DNA from: Pseudomonas vlassakiae
GTDB lineage: Bacteria; Pseudomonadota; Gammaproteobacteria; Pseudomonadales; Pseudomonadaceae
Length of the DNA stretch: 64,000 bases
Assembly: GCF_014269035.2 (NCBI RefSeq)
Contig: NZ_JABWRP020000007.1
Coordinates: 186,001-250,000 of the forward strand
Reading direction: 5' to 3'
Shown: in pieces, positions 36,570-44,877 of the stretch
Numbering within the stretch: position 1 is the first letter of the stretch
Layout of the letters: the number at the start of each line of letters is the position of its first letter
The notes under the pieces: generated by a model
Told to the model about the DNA's origin: nothing
Databases searched by the model: none
What the model saw: only the letters and a program-made list of their open reading frames with translations
Made by a program: the position numbers and the translations under genes

Positions 36570-37520
36570 TCAGGCACTTCTGCGCAGTTCGTGCGCTTGC
36601 AGTTGATGACGTTGTGGCAGGCCTTCCATGTCGCCACGTGATTGCACGGCGCGGCTGCCGCACCAGTTGCCGCGCGCCACCGCGTCGGCCAGCGGGCGGC
36701 CTTCGAGCAGCGCGCTGACCACGCCGACGGCGAAGGCATCGCCGGCCCCCACGGTGTCCACCACCTTGGCCACCGGCACCGGCGCAACCTGCCCCGCAGC
36801 ATGACGCGTGCGGTAATAGGCACCCGCATCGCCAAGCTTGATCACCACGTGCTCCACCCCCTGGTCGAGGTAGAAGGCAGCGATGTCGGCGGGCGTGTGC
36901 TGGCCGGTCAACGAACGGCCTTCTTCCAGGCCCGGCAGCACCCAGTGGGCCTTCACGGCCAGGGCGTTGATCTCACGAATCATGGTCGCGCGGTCAGGCC
37001 ACAATGACGGGCGCAGGTTCGGGTCGAAGGACACACTGCGCCCGGCCTCGCGCATGCCGTCGACCAGGGCATGGGACAGTGCCCGGCAGCTGGCCGACAG
37101 CGCGGGCGGAATGCCGGTGGCATGCAGGTGGCGGGCCTGCAGCAATGCCGGGTCGAGCAGCGCAGTGGAAAGGCGGCTGGCGGCGGAGTCGCTGCGAAAG
37201 TACTCCACAACCGGGTCGCTGCCATCATCGCAGCGGCTTTTCAGCTGAAAGCCCGTCGGGCGGCTGCCATCGACTTCGACGCGGCTGCAATCCAGGCCCT
37301 CCTGACGCAGGCTGGCCAGCACGAAGCGCCCCAGCGAGTCATCGCCCACGCGGCTCAGCCAGCACACGCGAAAGCCCAGCCGGGCCAGGCCGATGGCCAC
37401 GTTGCTGTCGGCGCCGGCAATACGCTTGCCAAAGCGGCCAACACTGGCCAGGTCGCCGGTCTGTTCGGCAACGAACATGGCCATGGTTTCACCGAAACAC
37501 AGCACGTCATGCTCAAGCAT
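36570..37520 (-). CDS. kguK: 2-ketogluconate kinase
   Basis: A 316-residue PfkB/ribokinase-family sugar kinase with the C-terminal DTVGAGDAFAVGVVSAL motif containing the catalytic Asp and anion hole, and N-terminal FGKRIAGADSNVAIGLARLG. It phosphorylates 2-ketogluconate to 2-keto-6-phosphogluconate in the cytoplasm. Its start overlaps the end of kguE by 8 bases, indicating translational coupling. Confidence 0.92.
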   Translation of the reverse strand: MLEHDVLCFGETMAMFVAEQTGDLASVGRFGKRIAGADSNVAIGLARLGFRVCWLSRVGDDSLGRFVLASLRQEGLDCSRVEVDGSRPTGFQLKSRCDDGSDPVVEYFRSDSAASRLSTALLDPALLQARHLHATGIPPALSASCRALSHALVDGMREAGRSVSFDPNLRPSLWPDRATMIREINALAVKAHWVLPGLEEGRSLTGQHTPADIAAFYLDQGVEHVVIKLGDAGAYYRTRHAAGQVAPVPVAKVVDTVGAGDAFAVGVVSALLEGRPLADAVARGNWCGSRAVQSRGDMEGLPQRHQLQAHELRRSA

Positions 37521-38292
37521 GGCTCACCTCCTCGCCCAGCCCCAGCCTGGCCAGGTTGTGCACCTGGGCGCGGGTCAACGCCAACAGGTCATCGCCAACC
37601 AGCGGGTATTCGACCGCACGCACCAGCCCGGGGCTGAATTCATCGAACAGCGCCTCCCAGGCCAACAGGTCGGCCGCCTTGGGCGGTACCGCGTGCAAGC
37701 GGCCATCTGCGCCTTGCAGCACCGCCTTGCAGTGCACGTAGCGCACCCAGCGGCCGAGCTGGCGAGCGGCCTGCAGCGCCGACTCGCCCTGCCATTGCCA
37801 GTTGCCGATGTCGAACGTCATGCCCAGCGGCAAGGCCCAACCTTGTGCGTGCTGGAAGAACCGCAGCAGCGGCTCGATGCGCCCGCCTTGTGGGGTCTGG
37901 TCATTTTCCACCAGTAGTACCGGGTTACCCTCGCGCAGCAGCGCCTGCAAGGCACCGACATCGCATTGCTCATGGTAATGCCCAAGCGAGACCTTCAGCG
38001 CCACGGCGCCCAGGGCCTTGGCCAGCGCCAGCTTCGCCGGCAGCTGCGGGGCTGGCTCGTCTTGCGCCGTCCATAACTCCAGCGGCGAGGAGTACAGGCA
38101 CTCAAGGCCCGAGGCGGCGATCGCTGCCGCAAGCGCGGCCGTGTCGGGTGCCTCGTCGAACAACTCTTCGCGCAGTTCGATACGACTGACGCCAGCAGCC
38201 GCCAGCAGGTCGATGAAGCCCATCTGGCCACGCTGCCGCACAAGGCTGGCGCCGTAGCTCGAGAGGCTGATGGAAACGGGGTTCTCATGCAT
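37513..38292 (-). CDS. kguE: 2-ketogluconate operon epimerase-like protein
   Basis: A 259-residue TIM-barrel of the xylose isomerase/AP-endonuclease-2 fold (sugar phosphate isomerase/epimerase family), with LVENDQTPQGG and the metal-binding GMTFDIGNWQW region. It opens the kgu operon. AAGGA (38301-38306) directly precedes the start and overlaps the PtxS operator region (38307-38320). The exact reaction is not firmly established, but conservation in kgu operons ties it to 2-ketogluconate use. Confidence 0.88.
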   Translation of the reverse strand: MHENPVSISLSSYGASLVRQRGQMGFIDLLAAAGVSRIELREELFDEAPDTAALAAAIAASGLECLYSSPLELWTAQDEPAPQLPAKLALAKALGAVALKVSLGHYHEQCDVGALQALLREGNPVLLVENDQTPQGGRIEPLLRFFQHAQGWALPLGMTFDIGNWQWQGESALQAARQLGRWVRYVHCKAVLQGADGRLHAVPPKAADLLAWEALFDEFSPGLVRAVEYPLVGDDLLALTRAQVHNLARLGLGEEVSHA

Positions 38293-38306
38293 TGTTGTTG
38301 TCCTTA

Positions 38307-38320
38307 TGAAACCGGTTTCA
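38307..38320. promoter_or_regulatory. PtxS operator upstream of kguE
   Basis: Perfect 14-bp palindrome TGAAACCGGTTTCA, 15 bases before the kguE start. This is the published P. putida PtxS target; binding represses the kgu operon and 2-ketogluconate releases it. Confidence 0.92.
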
Positions 38321-38362
38321 TTTTTTGCTTGCAGCCATGCGGGCAGCCCGGCTGCCCGCAGG

Positions 38363-39385
38363 TTATCCGTGTGCCTGAGTGGAACCTCGGGTGATCAACT
38401 GCGCCTTGAAATCGATGCGTCGCGGTGCATCGCCACTGCCGCGCAGGCGTTCGAGCAGGCACTCGAACGCGGCCACGCCAATGCGCTCGGTAGGCTGGGC
38501 CAAGGCAGTGATGCCGCTACCGACCAAGGGGTACCAGTCCAGTTCGTCGAGGGCAATCAGGCCCACGTCAGTGAACAGCTTGCAGCCGGAATCGTGCAGG
38601 ACCCGGGTAACCGCCAAGGTGGCCACGCCATTGAAGGTGAAGATCGCCTGCGGGCCGTGGCCCTTGCTGGCCAGGAAGGCACCGAGCTTGGCCGGCAGGC
38701 CGGTATCGACCTCCAGCAGTTGCTGGCGCATGCCGTTGCGGTTGCTGATCGACGCGGTGAAGGCTTGCACCCGCTCCAGGCGCGAGCTGGTGCCATCCAG
38801 CGGTTCGGTGACCGCGAGAATGTCGCGGTAGCCTTGCGCCTGCAGGTGGTCCAGGGCCTGTTCGATGGCATCGGCGTTGTCCAGGCCGACCAGGTCGACC
38901 TTCAGCTCCGGGAGTTGCCGGTCGACCAATACCATGGGGATGTCGCGATGGAGGTTGAGCAGTTCGCCGGGGTGGCGGCCGAGCGTGTTCACGATCAGCC
39001 CTTCGACGTTGTACGACTGCAGGGCCGTCAGGTGGTGGCGCTCCTGCTCGTCGTCACGGTTGGTGTTGCACACCACCAGGCTGTAACCGTGCTGGCGGCA
39101 GGCGGTTTCCACGCCATGCATCACGGCCACTGAATAGGGATTGAGAATGTCGGCCACGAGCATGCCGATCAGACGCGTCTGGCCACGCTTGAGACCGCGG
39201 GCCATCTGGTTGGGCCGGTAGCCCAGGCGCTCGATGACCTGTTCGAGGCGCTTGGCGGTGGCCTCAGCCAGTAGCTGGCGATCGCCGCCGATGTAGCGCG
39301 AGACCGTGGCCTTGGAAACTCCGGCCACACGTGCCACTTCGCTGATAGTCACCCGCTCGCGGGGACTGGAGGGTGAATCGGTCAT
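38363..39385 (-). CDS. ptxS: LacI-family repressor of 2-ketogluconate metabolism
   Basis: A 340-residue regulator with the LacI-type HTH VTISEVARVAGVSKATVSRY, a hinge helix containing the Ala-Arg-Gly-Leu-Lys element (MARGLKRG), and a periplasmic-binding-like effector domain. ATG 39385 (AAGGGA upstream) is chosen; the longer frame runs into the promoter. PtxS binds TGAAACCGGTTTCA; copies lie before ptxS itself (39422), kguE (38307) and the gluconate dehydrogenase genes (43483). 2-Ketogluconate is the known inducer. Confidence 0.94.
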   Translation of the reverse strand: MTDSPSSPRERVTISEVARVAGVSKATVSRYIGGDRQLLAEATAKRLEQVIERLGYRPNQMARGLKRGQTRLIGMLVADILNPYSVAVMHGVETACRQHGYSLVVCNTNRDDEQERHHLTALQSYNVEGLIVNTLGRHPGELLNLHRDIPMVLVDRQLPELKVDLVGLDNADAIEQALDHLQAQGYRDILAVTEPLDGTSSRLERVQAFTASISNRNGMRQQLLEVDTGLPAKLGAFLASKGHGPQAIFTFNGVATLAVTRVLHDSGCKLFTDVGLIALDELDWYPLVGSGITALAQPTERIGVAAFECLLERLRGSGDAPRRIDFKAQLITRGSTQAHG

Positions 39386-39421
39386 TGCGGGTCCCTTGTG
39401 ATTGTTGTCGGTGACAGCGAA

Positions 39422-39435
39422 TGAAACCGGTTTCA
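39422..39435. promoter_or_regulatory. PtxS operator upstream of ptxS
   Basis: Perfect TGAAACCGGTTTCA palindrome 37 bases upstream of the ptxS start, indicating autoregulation. Confidence 0.92.
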
Positions 39436-39463
39436 ATACAGCAGAACTTGAAGCGATCGTCAA

Positions 39464-39583
39464 CCTGTGGGAGCGGCCTTGTGTCGCGAAAGGGCTGCAA
39501 AGCAGCCCCAGGATTTCGGCGAGAAGCAGATATTGTCGGGACCGCTCCGCGGTCCTTTCGCGACACAAGGCCGCTCCCACAGG
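39464..39583. repeat. Paired inverted repeat, 30-bp perfect arms (BIME-like)
   Basis: The left arm 39464-39493 (begins CCTGTGGGAGCGGCCTTGTG) is the exact reverse complement of the right arm 39554-39583. The 60-base inner segment holds two small hairpins, GGCTGC-AAA-GCAGCC and ACCGC-TCC-GCGGT. It sits between ptxS and the 3' end of the dehydrogenase operon and is the paired form of the P. putida CCTGTGGGAGCGG repeats. It probably folds in RNA and may also end transcription from the gad operon. Confidence 0.85.
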
Positions 39584-39596
39584 GGGGAAGTCGGCT

Positions 39597-40841
39597 TTAG
39601 CGCAGGTGTTTCACCTCAGCGGCGCTGACCGCGCGGCCCTGGTTCCCCCAACTGCTGCGAATGAAGTTCACCACATCCGCCACTTCCTGATCACTCAAGC
39701 GCCAGCCGAACGCCGGCATGGTGAAGTTCGACGGCGCCGTACGCGTCGCCGGGACGGTCCCGCCCGCCAGCACCACATGGATCAGCGAGGTGGCATCGGC
39801 CGTCTGCACCACCGGGTTGCCCGCCAGCGCCGGGAACACCTGGGTATAGCCATGGCCATCGGTGCGGTGGCACGCCGCGCAGTTGTCAATGTACACCGAC
39901 GCCCCCGGTTTGCTGTCGTCACCCTGCCACAAGGCCTCGGCCACCTGCTTGTCATACACGTGCGGCGTGTCGTTCGGATCGCTTGGCGGCAAGGTCTTCA
40001 GGTACCGGGCGATGGCGGTCAGGTCGGCATCGCTCAGGTGCTGCATGCTGTGCTCGACCACATCGCTCATGCCACCGAACACCGCGCTGCGGTCACTGCG
40101 GCCAGTCTTGAGGAACTGCACCAGCTGCGCCTCGCTCCAGCTGCCCAGGCCGTCCTTGTGGTCGCCACGCAGGTTCTTGGCGATCCAGCCCTCCAGCGGC
40201 GCACTGCCGGCCAGGAACTGCTCGCCATCCGCAGGGCTCAGCGCTTTCTCCTGCATTGTCAGGGCGCGCGGGGTGTGGCAGGCGCCACAGTGGCCCAGGC
40301 CTTCGACAAGGTAGGCGCCACGGCTGACCACCGGGTCCGCCCCCGCCGGCGCCTGCCAGGCCTTCACCTCAGGGGCGAAAAGCCCGCGCCAGATCGACAG
40401 CGGCCAGCGCATGCTCAGCGGCCAGGGTATATCGGTCGGTTTGTTGGGCTGCGCAACCGGTTCGACGCCTTGCATGAAGTACGCATACAGCGCCTGCATG
40501 TCGTCGTCGCTGACCCGCGCATAGGACGGGTACGGCATCGCCGGGTACAAGGTGCTGCCGTCCTTGGCGATACCTTTGCGCACGGCCCGGTCGAAGTCGG
40601 CGAAGCTGTACTGGCCGATGCCGCTGGCGTGCGGGGTGATGTTGGTGGAGTACACCGTGCCGATCGGAGTTTCCATCGGCAGCCCGCCGGCAAAGGGTTG
40701 GCCGCCCTTGGCGGTGTGGCAGGCCACACAGTCACCGGCGCGGGCCAGATATTCCCCTTTTTTCACCAGGGCCTCGTCGGCCTGGGTGGCCGTAGTAGCG
40801 CCCAGCAGCAGGGTGGCGATCAACAGGTTCTTCATGTTCAT
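39597..40841 (-). CDS. Gluconate 2-dehydrogenase, triheme cytochrome c subunit
   Basis: A 414-residue periplasmic protein with a signal peptide (about residues 1-21) and three CxxCH haem sites: CVACH near residue 38, CGACH and CAACH. It receives electrons from the FAD subunit and passes them to ubiquinone at the membrane. Last gene of the three-gene gad operon, 6 bases after the flavoprotein gene; GAGGAG precedes the start. Three-haem composition distinguishes it from single-haem cytochromes. Confidence 0.93.
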   Translation of the reverse strand: MNMKNLLIATLLLGATTATQADEALVKKGEYLARAGDCVACHTAKGGQPFAGGLPMETPIGTVYSTNITPHASGIGQYSFADFDRAVRKGIAKDGSTLYPAMPYPSYARVSDDDMQALYAYFMQGVEPVAQPNKPTDIPWPLSMRWPLSIWRGLFAPEVKAWQAPAGADPVVSRGAYLVEGLGHCGACHTPRALTMQEKALSPADGEQFLAGSAPLEGWIAKNLRGDHKDGLGSWSEAQLVQFLKTGRSDRSAVFGGMSDVVEHSMQHLSDADLTAIARYLKTLPPSDPNDTPHVYDKQVAEALWQGDDSKPGASVYIDNCAACHRTDGHGYTQVFPALAGNPVVQTADATSLIHVVLAGGTVPATRTAPSNFTMPAFGWRLSDQEVADVVNFIRSSWGNQGRAVSAAEVKHLR

Positions 40842-40847
40842 CGCTCC

Positions 40848-42632
40848 TCAAGCCTGGACCAGCGGGCCGGGGTTCTTCAGGTACTGCTCGCGGATCGCCC
40901 GGGCCGACCAGTAGGTCAGCGCCGCCACCAGGCCAGTGGGGTTGTAGCCCAGGCCCTGGGGGAATGCCGAAGCACCGGGGACGAACACGTTGTGCACGTC
41001 CCAGCTCTGCAGGTAGCGGTTCAGCGCGCTGGTCTTCGGGTCGTTGCCCATGATTGCGCCGCCGTTGAGGTGGGTGGTCTGGTAGTTGGCGGTGTTGAAG
41101 TGTTCCTTGACCTTCTTGCCGAGCACGGCGATCGACTTGGGGTTCATCGCCTGGGCGATCTTGCTCAGCTTGTCGACCATGAACTGGTTCATCCTGATGT
41201 CGTTTTCCTGCCAGTCGAAGGTCATGCGCAGCAGCGGCTGGCCGTAGGCGTCGCGGTAGGTCGGGTCGAGGTCGAGGTAGTTGCCGCGGTACGACTGGTG
41301 CGCACCGTGGGCGTCCATCGACACCTGATGGGTGTAGTAGTCGGCCGTGGCCTTTTTCCAGGCGCTGCCCCAGGCCGGGGTGCCCGGTGGCGTGCCGCCT
41401 CCGGCGATCGGCCGGGTGCCGGCCTGGTTGACCCACATCGGCGAGCCACCGACGAAGCCATGCGGGCCATGGTCGAAGTTGTCGGCGTTGAAGTCGTCGA
41501 TGGCCACGCCGTTGCCGCCGGCACCGATGAAGTTGTTGGTGTAGGTATCCTTGTCGAAGAACGCCTTGACCGTGCCCATGTTCTGGTAGGCGAAGTTGCG
41601 CCCGACCACGCCTTCGTTCTTGACCGGGTCGTAAGGCTTGCCGATGCCGGACAGCAGCATCAGGCGCACGTTGTTGAACTGGAAGGCGGCGAGAATGACG
41701 ATGTCCGCTGGCTGCTCCACTTCGCGGCCCTGGGCGTCGATGTAGGTCACGCCGGTGGCCTTGCGCTTGCTGTCGTCGAGGTTCACCCGCAGCACATGAG
41801 CATTGGCGCGCAACTCGAAATTCGGCACCTGGCGCAGAGCCGGCAGGATGTTCACGTTCGGCGAAGCCTTGGAGTACATGTAGCAGACGTAGCCGCTGCA
41901 GAACCCGCAGAAGTTGCACGGCCCCATCTGCGCGCCGTACGGGTTGGTGTACGGCCCGGAGGTGTTGGCCGACGGCAGGTTGTAGGGCTTGTAGCCAAGG
42001 CTGGCCGCGGCCTGTTCGAACAGCTTGGCCGATACCACGTTCTTTTGCGCCGGCAGGGGGAACGGGTTGGAACGGTCAGGCGCGTAGGGGTTGCCGCCCT
42101 TCCCTTCGCCCACCAGCTGGCCATTGACGGTCCAGGCCTGGCCCGAGGTGCCGAACACTTTCTCGGCGAAATCGAAGTGCGGCTCGAGCTCCTCGTAGCT
42201 GACGCCGAAGTCCTGGATGGTCATGTCTTCGGGAATGAAGCGCTTGCCGTAGCGTTCCTCGTAATGGCTGCGCATGCGCAACTCCATCGGGTCGACCCGA
42301 AAGTGCACGCCTGACCAGTGCAGGCCCGCACCGCCAACGCCCTTGCCCGGCAGGAAGGCGCCAAGCTGGCGGTTGGGCAGCGCGACATCGTTGACGCTGT
42401 GGCGGATGGTCACGGTCTCTTTCGATACATCGACGAACAGCTTCTTGCGCACGCTGTAGGTCAGCTCGTCGATCACCTGCGGGTAGCTGCCATCCGGGTA
42501 GGTGTCCTGCATCGGCCCGCGCTCCAGCGCCACCACCTGCAGCCCGGCTTCGGTGAGCTCCTTGGCCATGATCGCGCCGGCCCAGCCGAAGCCGACGATC
42601 ACCACGTCAGCCTTTTTCATTGCATTGGCCAT
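40848..42632 (-). CDS. Gluconate 2-dehydrogenase, FAD (GMC) catalytic subunit
   Basis: A 594-residue GMC oxidoreductase with the FAD Rossmann motif VVIVGFGWAGAIMAKELTEAG near the N-terminus, PGKGVGGAGLHWSG, and the C-terminal histidine-containing HLNGGAIMGNDPKTS. It contains the cysteine-rich NFCGFCSGYVCYMYS segment, probably a 3Fe-4S-type or metal site found in this enzyme group. It oxidises gluconate to 2-ketogluconate on the periplasmic side, exported with its Tat-bearing partner. It lies 3 bases after the small subunit gene. Confidence 0.93.
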   Translation of the reverse strand: MANAMKKADVVIVGFGWAGAIMAKELTEAGLQVVALERGPMQDTYPDGSYPQVIDELTYSVRKKLFVDVSKETVTIRHSVNDVALPNRQLGAFLPGKGVGGAGLHWSGVHFRVDPMELRMRSHYEERYGKRFIPEDMTIQDFGVSYEELEPHFDFAEKVFGTSGQAWTVNGQLVGEGKGGNPYAPDRSNPFPLPAQKNVVSAKLFEQAAASLGYKPYNLPSANTSGPYTNPYGAQMGPCNFCGFCSGYVCYMYSKASPNVNILPALRQVPNFELRANAHVLRVNLDDSKRKATGVTYIDAQGREVEQPADIVILAAFQFNNVRLMLLSGIGKPYDPVKNEGVVGRNFAYQNMGTVKAFFDKDTYTNNFIGAGGNGVAIDDFNADNFDHGPHGFVGGSPMWVNQAGTRPIAGGGTPPGTPAWGSAWKKATADYYTHQVSMDAHGAHQSYRGNYLDLDPTYRDAYGQPLLRMTFDWQENDIRMNQFMVDKLSKIAQAMNPKSIAVLGKKVKEHFNTANYQTTHLNGGAIMGNDPKTSALNRYLQSWDVHNVFVPGASAFPQGLGYNPTGLVAALTYWSARAIREQYLKNPGPLVQA

Positions 42633-42635
42633 GCC

Positions 42636-43382
42636 TTACGCCCTCTCGCCGCGAATCGAAACTGCCGGGAACGGGTACGGCTCGTTGCGCTCGACCCAGT
42701 CCATGAAATCTGCCCGGGCGCCCGGGAAGCCGATCTGCGTCCAGCCGACCATCCCCTTGTTGCCGCCGTGAATCGGGTCGCAAAAGAAGCCTTCGCGGGT
42801 GTTCTGCACCAGCAGGCTGAAGAACACCTTGGCCGGCAGCTGCTCGAAAACGATCTCACCGGCTTCGATCTTGCCGAGAATCTTGTCTCGGGTAGCGCTA
42901 TCTTGCTCGGCAAAGGTTTTACCGCTGGCGTTTTTGCACCAGGCCTGCGCGGCAGCGATGCCCAGGCGGTAGATCTGTTGCGGGCTGAGTTGCAGCTGGT
43001 AGCCGAGCTCCGGGGCGGCATCGGCCTTGAACGGGCCTTGCATGTACCACTGGGCGCCCGTGGCGTAAGGGGTGTTCATCTGGCGGTCGATGAATTCGGC
43101 AGCGCCCGCTTCCAGTGCGCCGGGGCCGAGTTCGTCGGCGGGGATGATGCGCGACACGGCCGCTTGCACGAAGGCCCATTCTTCGGCGGTGAAGAAGGTT
43201 GGCTGATAGTTGCCTGGCGGTGGCGTGGCCGGCACCTTGCCGTGCAAGCGATCGTCGCGCACCGGCTCGGCCAGCAGCTGGCTGGCACCGAGGCCGGTAC
43301 CGGCCACGGTGACCACCGGGATCAGGGTCAAGGTCTTGCGCAGGAAGTCCCGGCGCGGATTATCGGGGGCATGCTCAGGCAT
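42636..43382 (-). CDS. Gluconate 2-dehydrogenase, small (gamma) subunit, Tat signal
   Basis: A 248-residue protein opening with a twin-arginine signal (RRDFLRK at residues 10-16, followed by a hydrophobic TLIPVVTVAG run). This subunit carries the Tat signal that exports the folded FAD subunit with it. First gene of the operon; GAGGA lies 6 bases before ATG 43382 and a PtxS operator is about 100 bases upstream. Confidence 0.92.
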   Translation of the reverse strand: MPEHAPDNPRRDFLRKTLTLIPVVTVAGTGLGASQLLAEPVRDDRLHGKVPATPPPGNYQPTFFTAEEWAFVQAAVSRIIPADELGPGALEAGAAEFIDRQMNTPYATGAQWYMQGPFKADAAPELGYQLQLSPQQIYRLGIAAAQAWCKNASGKTFAEQDSATRDKILGKIEAGEIVFEQLPAKVFFSLLVQNTREGFFCDPIHGGNKGMVGWTQIGFPGARADFMDWVERNEPYPFPAVSIRGERA

Positions 43383-43482
43383 TTCAGGTCCTCATCAGCA
43401 TAGGGGCGGCCTTGGGTTGCGCCATCTGGTGTCCCGGCCTGGGCCGGAAAAGCCGCGTAATCTAGCGGGTTTGCACATCTTT

Positions 43483-43496
43483 TGAAACCGGTTTCA
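43483..43496. promoter_or_regulatory. PtxS operator upstream of the gluconate dehydrogenase operon
   Basis: Third exact copy of TGAAACCGGTTTCA, about 100 bases upstream of the gamma-subunit start, placing production of 2-ketogluconate under the same repressor as its use. Confidence 0.92.
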
Positions 43497-43552
43497 TGCC
43501 CTGCGACATCCTGAACCTTGACACTCATCGCTCCAGGGGACCCTGCAATACT

Positions 43553-44836
43553 TCAAAATTCGAAGGTGTACCCCACGATCACCCGGTTCTCGTCCGCCGC
43601 ATCGGCAAAGTTCGAGCGCATGCTCGCATTGCGCCAGCGCAGCGACACGTTCCTGAGCGCACCTGACTGAACCACATAGGTGATGTCCGTGGTCCGCTCC
43701 CACTCCTCGCCTTCTCCGCCCCGTGCCGCGAGCGCCCTGCCCTTGGCCGTGGCGATACGCTGCGGGTCGACCTGGTCACCCTTCACGTAGCGCACGTTGA
43801 AGGTCAGCCCCGGCATACCCAAAGCGGCAAAGTTGTAGTCATAGCGCAGCATCCACGCACGCTCGTTGGCCAGGGCGAAGGTGCTGACCTGCTGTTCACT
43901 GAACAGGTAGGTATCGGTGCCGCCCACATAGGCGTAGGCGGTATCGCCGCTGACCTTCTGGTAGCCACCACTGAAGGTATGGCCGTGCAGGCTGTAGCCG
44001 AAGTTGGTGCTCAAGGTGCGGTTGTCCACCTCCCCCAGCAACGCCCTGCCCTGTTCCCTGGCGTTGAACCAGCGCCACTCGGTGAACGCCTCACCCGGCC
44101 CCGCGGCGAGGCGGTACTTGAAGCCAGCGAAATCACGGCGGAACAGGTCTTCGAGCTCGCTGGTGTGCAGGCTCACGGTCAGGTTCTTCAGCGGCTGGTA
44201 ATCCGCCCCGGCGTAATACAAGCGGTCACTGCTCACCGTCGCTGAATAGGCGCCCTGTTGCGCCATCGCCGTCAGGTCCTCGAAATCGCTGGAGTCGCGC
44301 AGTTTGGTCGCATCGACCTGCAGTACGGTGAAACTGAAATCGTCCAGATCCTTGCTGACCAACTGCGCCCCGTGGAACCACTGTGGGAACAGGCGACTGT
44401 AGTTCGACGCCAGCAACGGCAATTGTGGGCTCAGCCCACCGACCTGCAACTCGGTCCGCGACAGCTTCGCCTTGAACGTGGCAACCGCCTTGCCATACTC
44501 GTCCGCTGCGCGCTTGTCGCTGCCTCGCGGCAACAACCCGGTGCCGCTGCGGTCGGGCGAAGAATCGAGCTTGAGGCCCAGCATGCCGGCCGCATCCAGG
44601 CCAAAGCCGACAACCCCGTCCGTGTAGCCAGACTGCCACTTGAGCATGAAGCCCTGGGCCCACTCGCCGCGCCGCGACTGGCTGGCGGTATCGCCATGGA
44701 AATCACGGTCGAAGTAGAAGTTGCGCAGCTCCAGGCTGCCCTTGCCATCGTCGACAAAACCTGCCTGAGCCGCCTGGCACGCGCAGCCAAGCGCCGCGAG
44801 CATCAGCGATGCCCGCCGGGAGAGGGAAATGTTCAT
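43553..44836 (-). CDS. OprD-family outer-membrane porin
   Basis: A 427-residue porin with a signal peptide (about residues 1-25, ending AAQA) and the family opening FVDDGKGSLELRNFYFDRDF, ending in the aromatic GYTFEF typical of outer-membrane barrels. The frame is open 163 codons upstream across the adjacent MFS gene, but ATG 44836 begins the signal peptide and has AAGG upstream. It is transcribed in the same direction as the MFS, CoA-transferase and lyase genes and lies 41 bases after the MFS gene, so it most likely lets the organic acid used by that cluster across the outer membrane and not gluconate. Confidence 0.9.
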   Translation of the reverse strand: MNISLSRRASLMLAALGCACQAAQAGFVDDGKGSLELRNFYFDRDFHGDTASQSRRGEWAQGFMLKWQSGYTDGVVGFGLDAAGMLGLKLDSSPDRSGTGLLPRGSDKRAADEYGKAVATFKAKLSRTELQVGGLSPQLPLLASNYSRLFPQWFHGAQLVSKDLDDFSFTVLQVDATKLRDSSDFEDLTAMAQQGAYSATVSSDRLYYAGADYQPLKNLTVSLHTSELEDLFRRDFAGFKYRLAAGPGEAFTEWRWFNAREQGRALLGEVDNRTLSTNFGYSLHGHTFSGGYQKVSGDTAYAYVGGTDTYLFSEQQVSTFALANERAWMLRYDYNFAALGMPGLTFNVRYVKGDQVDPQRIATAKGRALAARGGEGEEWERTTDITYVVQSGALRNVSLRWRNASMRSNFADAADENRVIVGYTFEF

Positions 44837-44877
44837 GGTTACGCCTTGTTGTTGTTCTTGTTGGAAAGCGTTGCTGT

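Noticed and set aside
39402..42314. 970-codon plus-strand frame opposite the gluconate dehydrogenase genes
   Set aside because: It lies antisense to well-supported cytochrome and FAD subunits, lacks family motifs and has no ribosome site.
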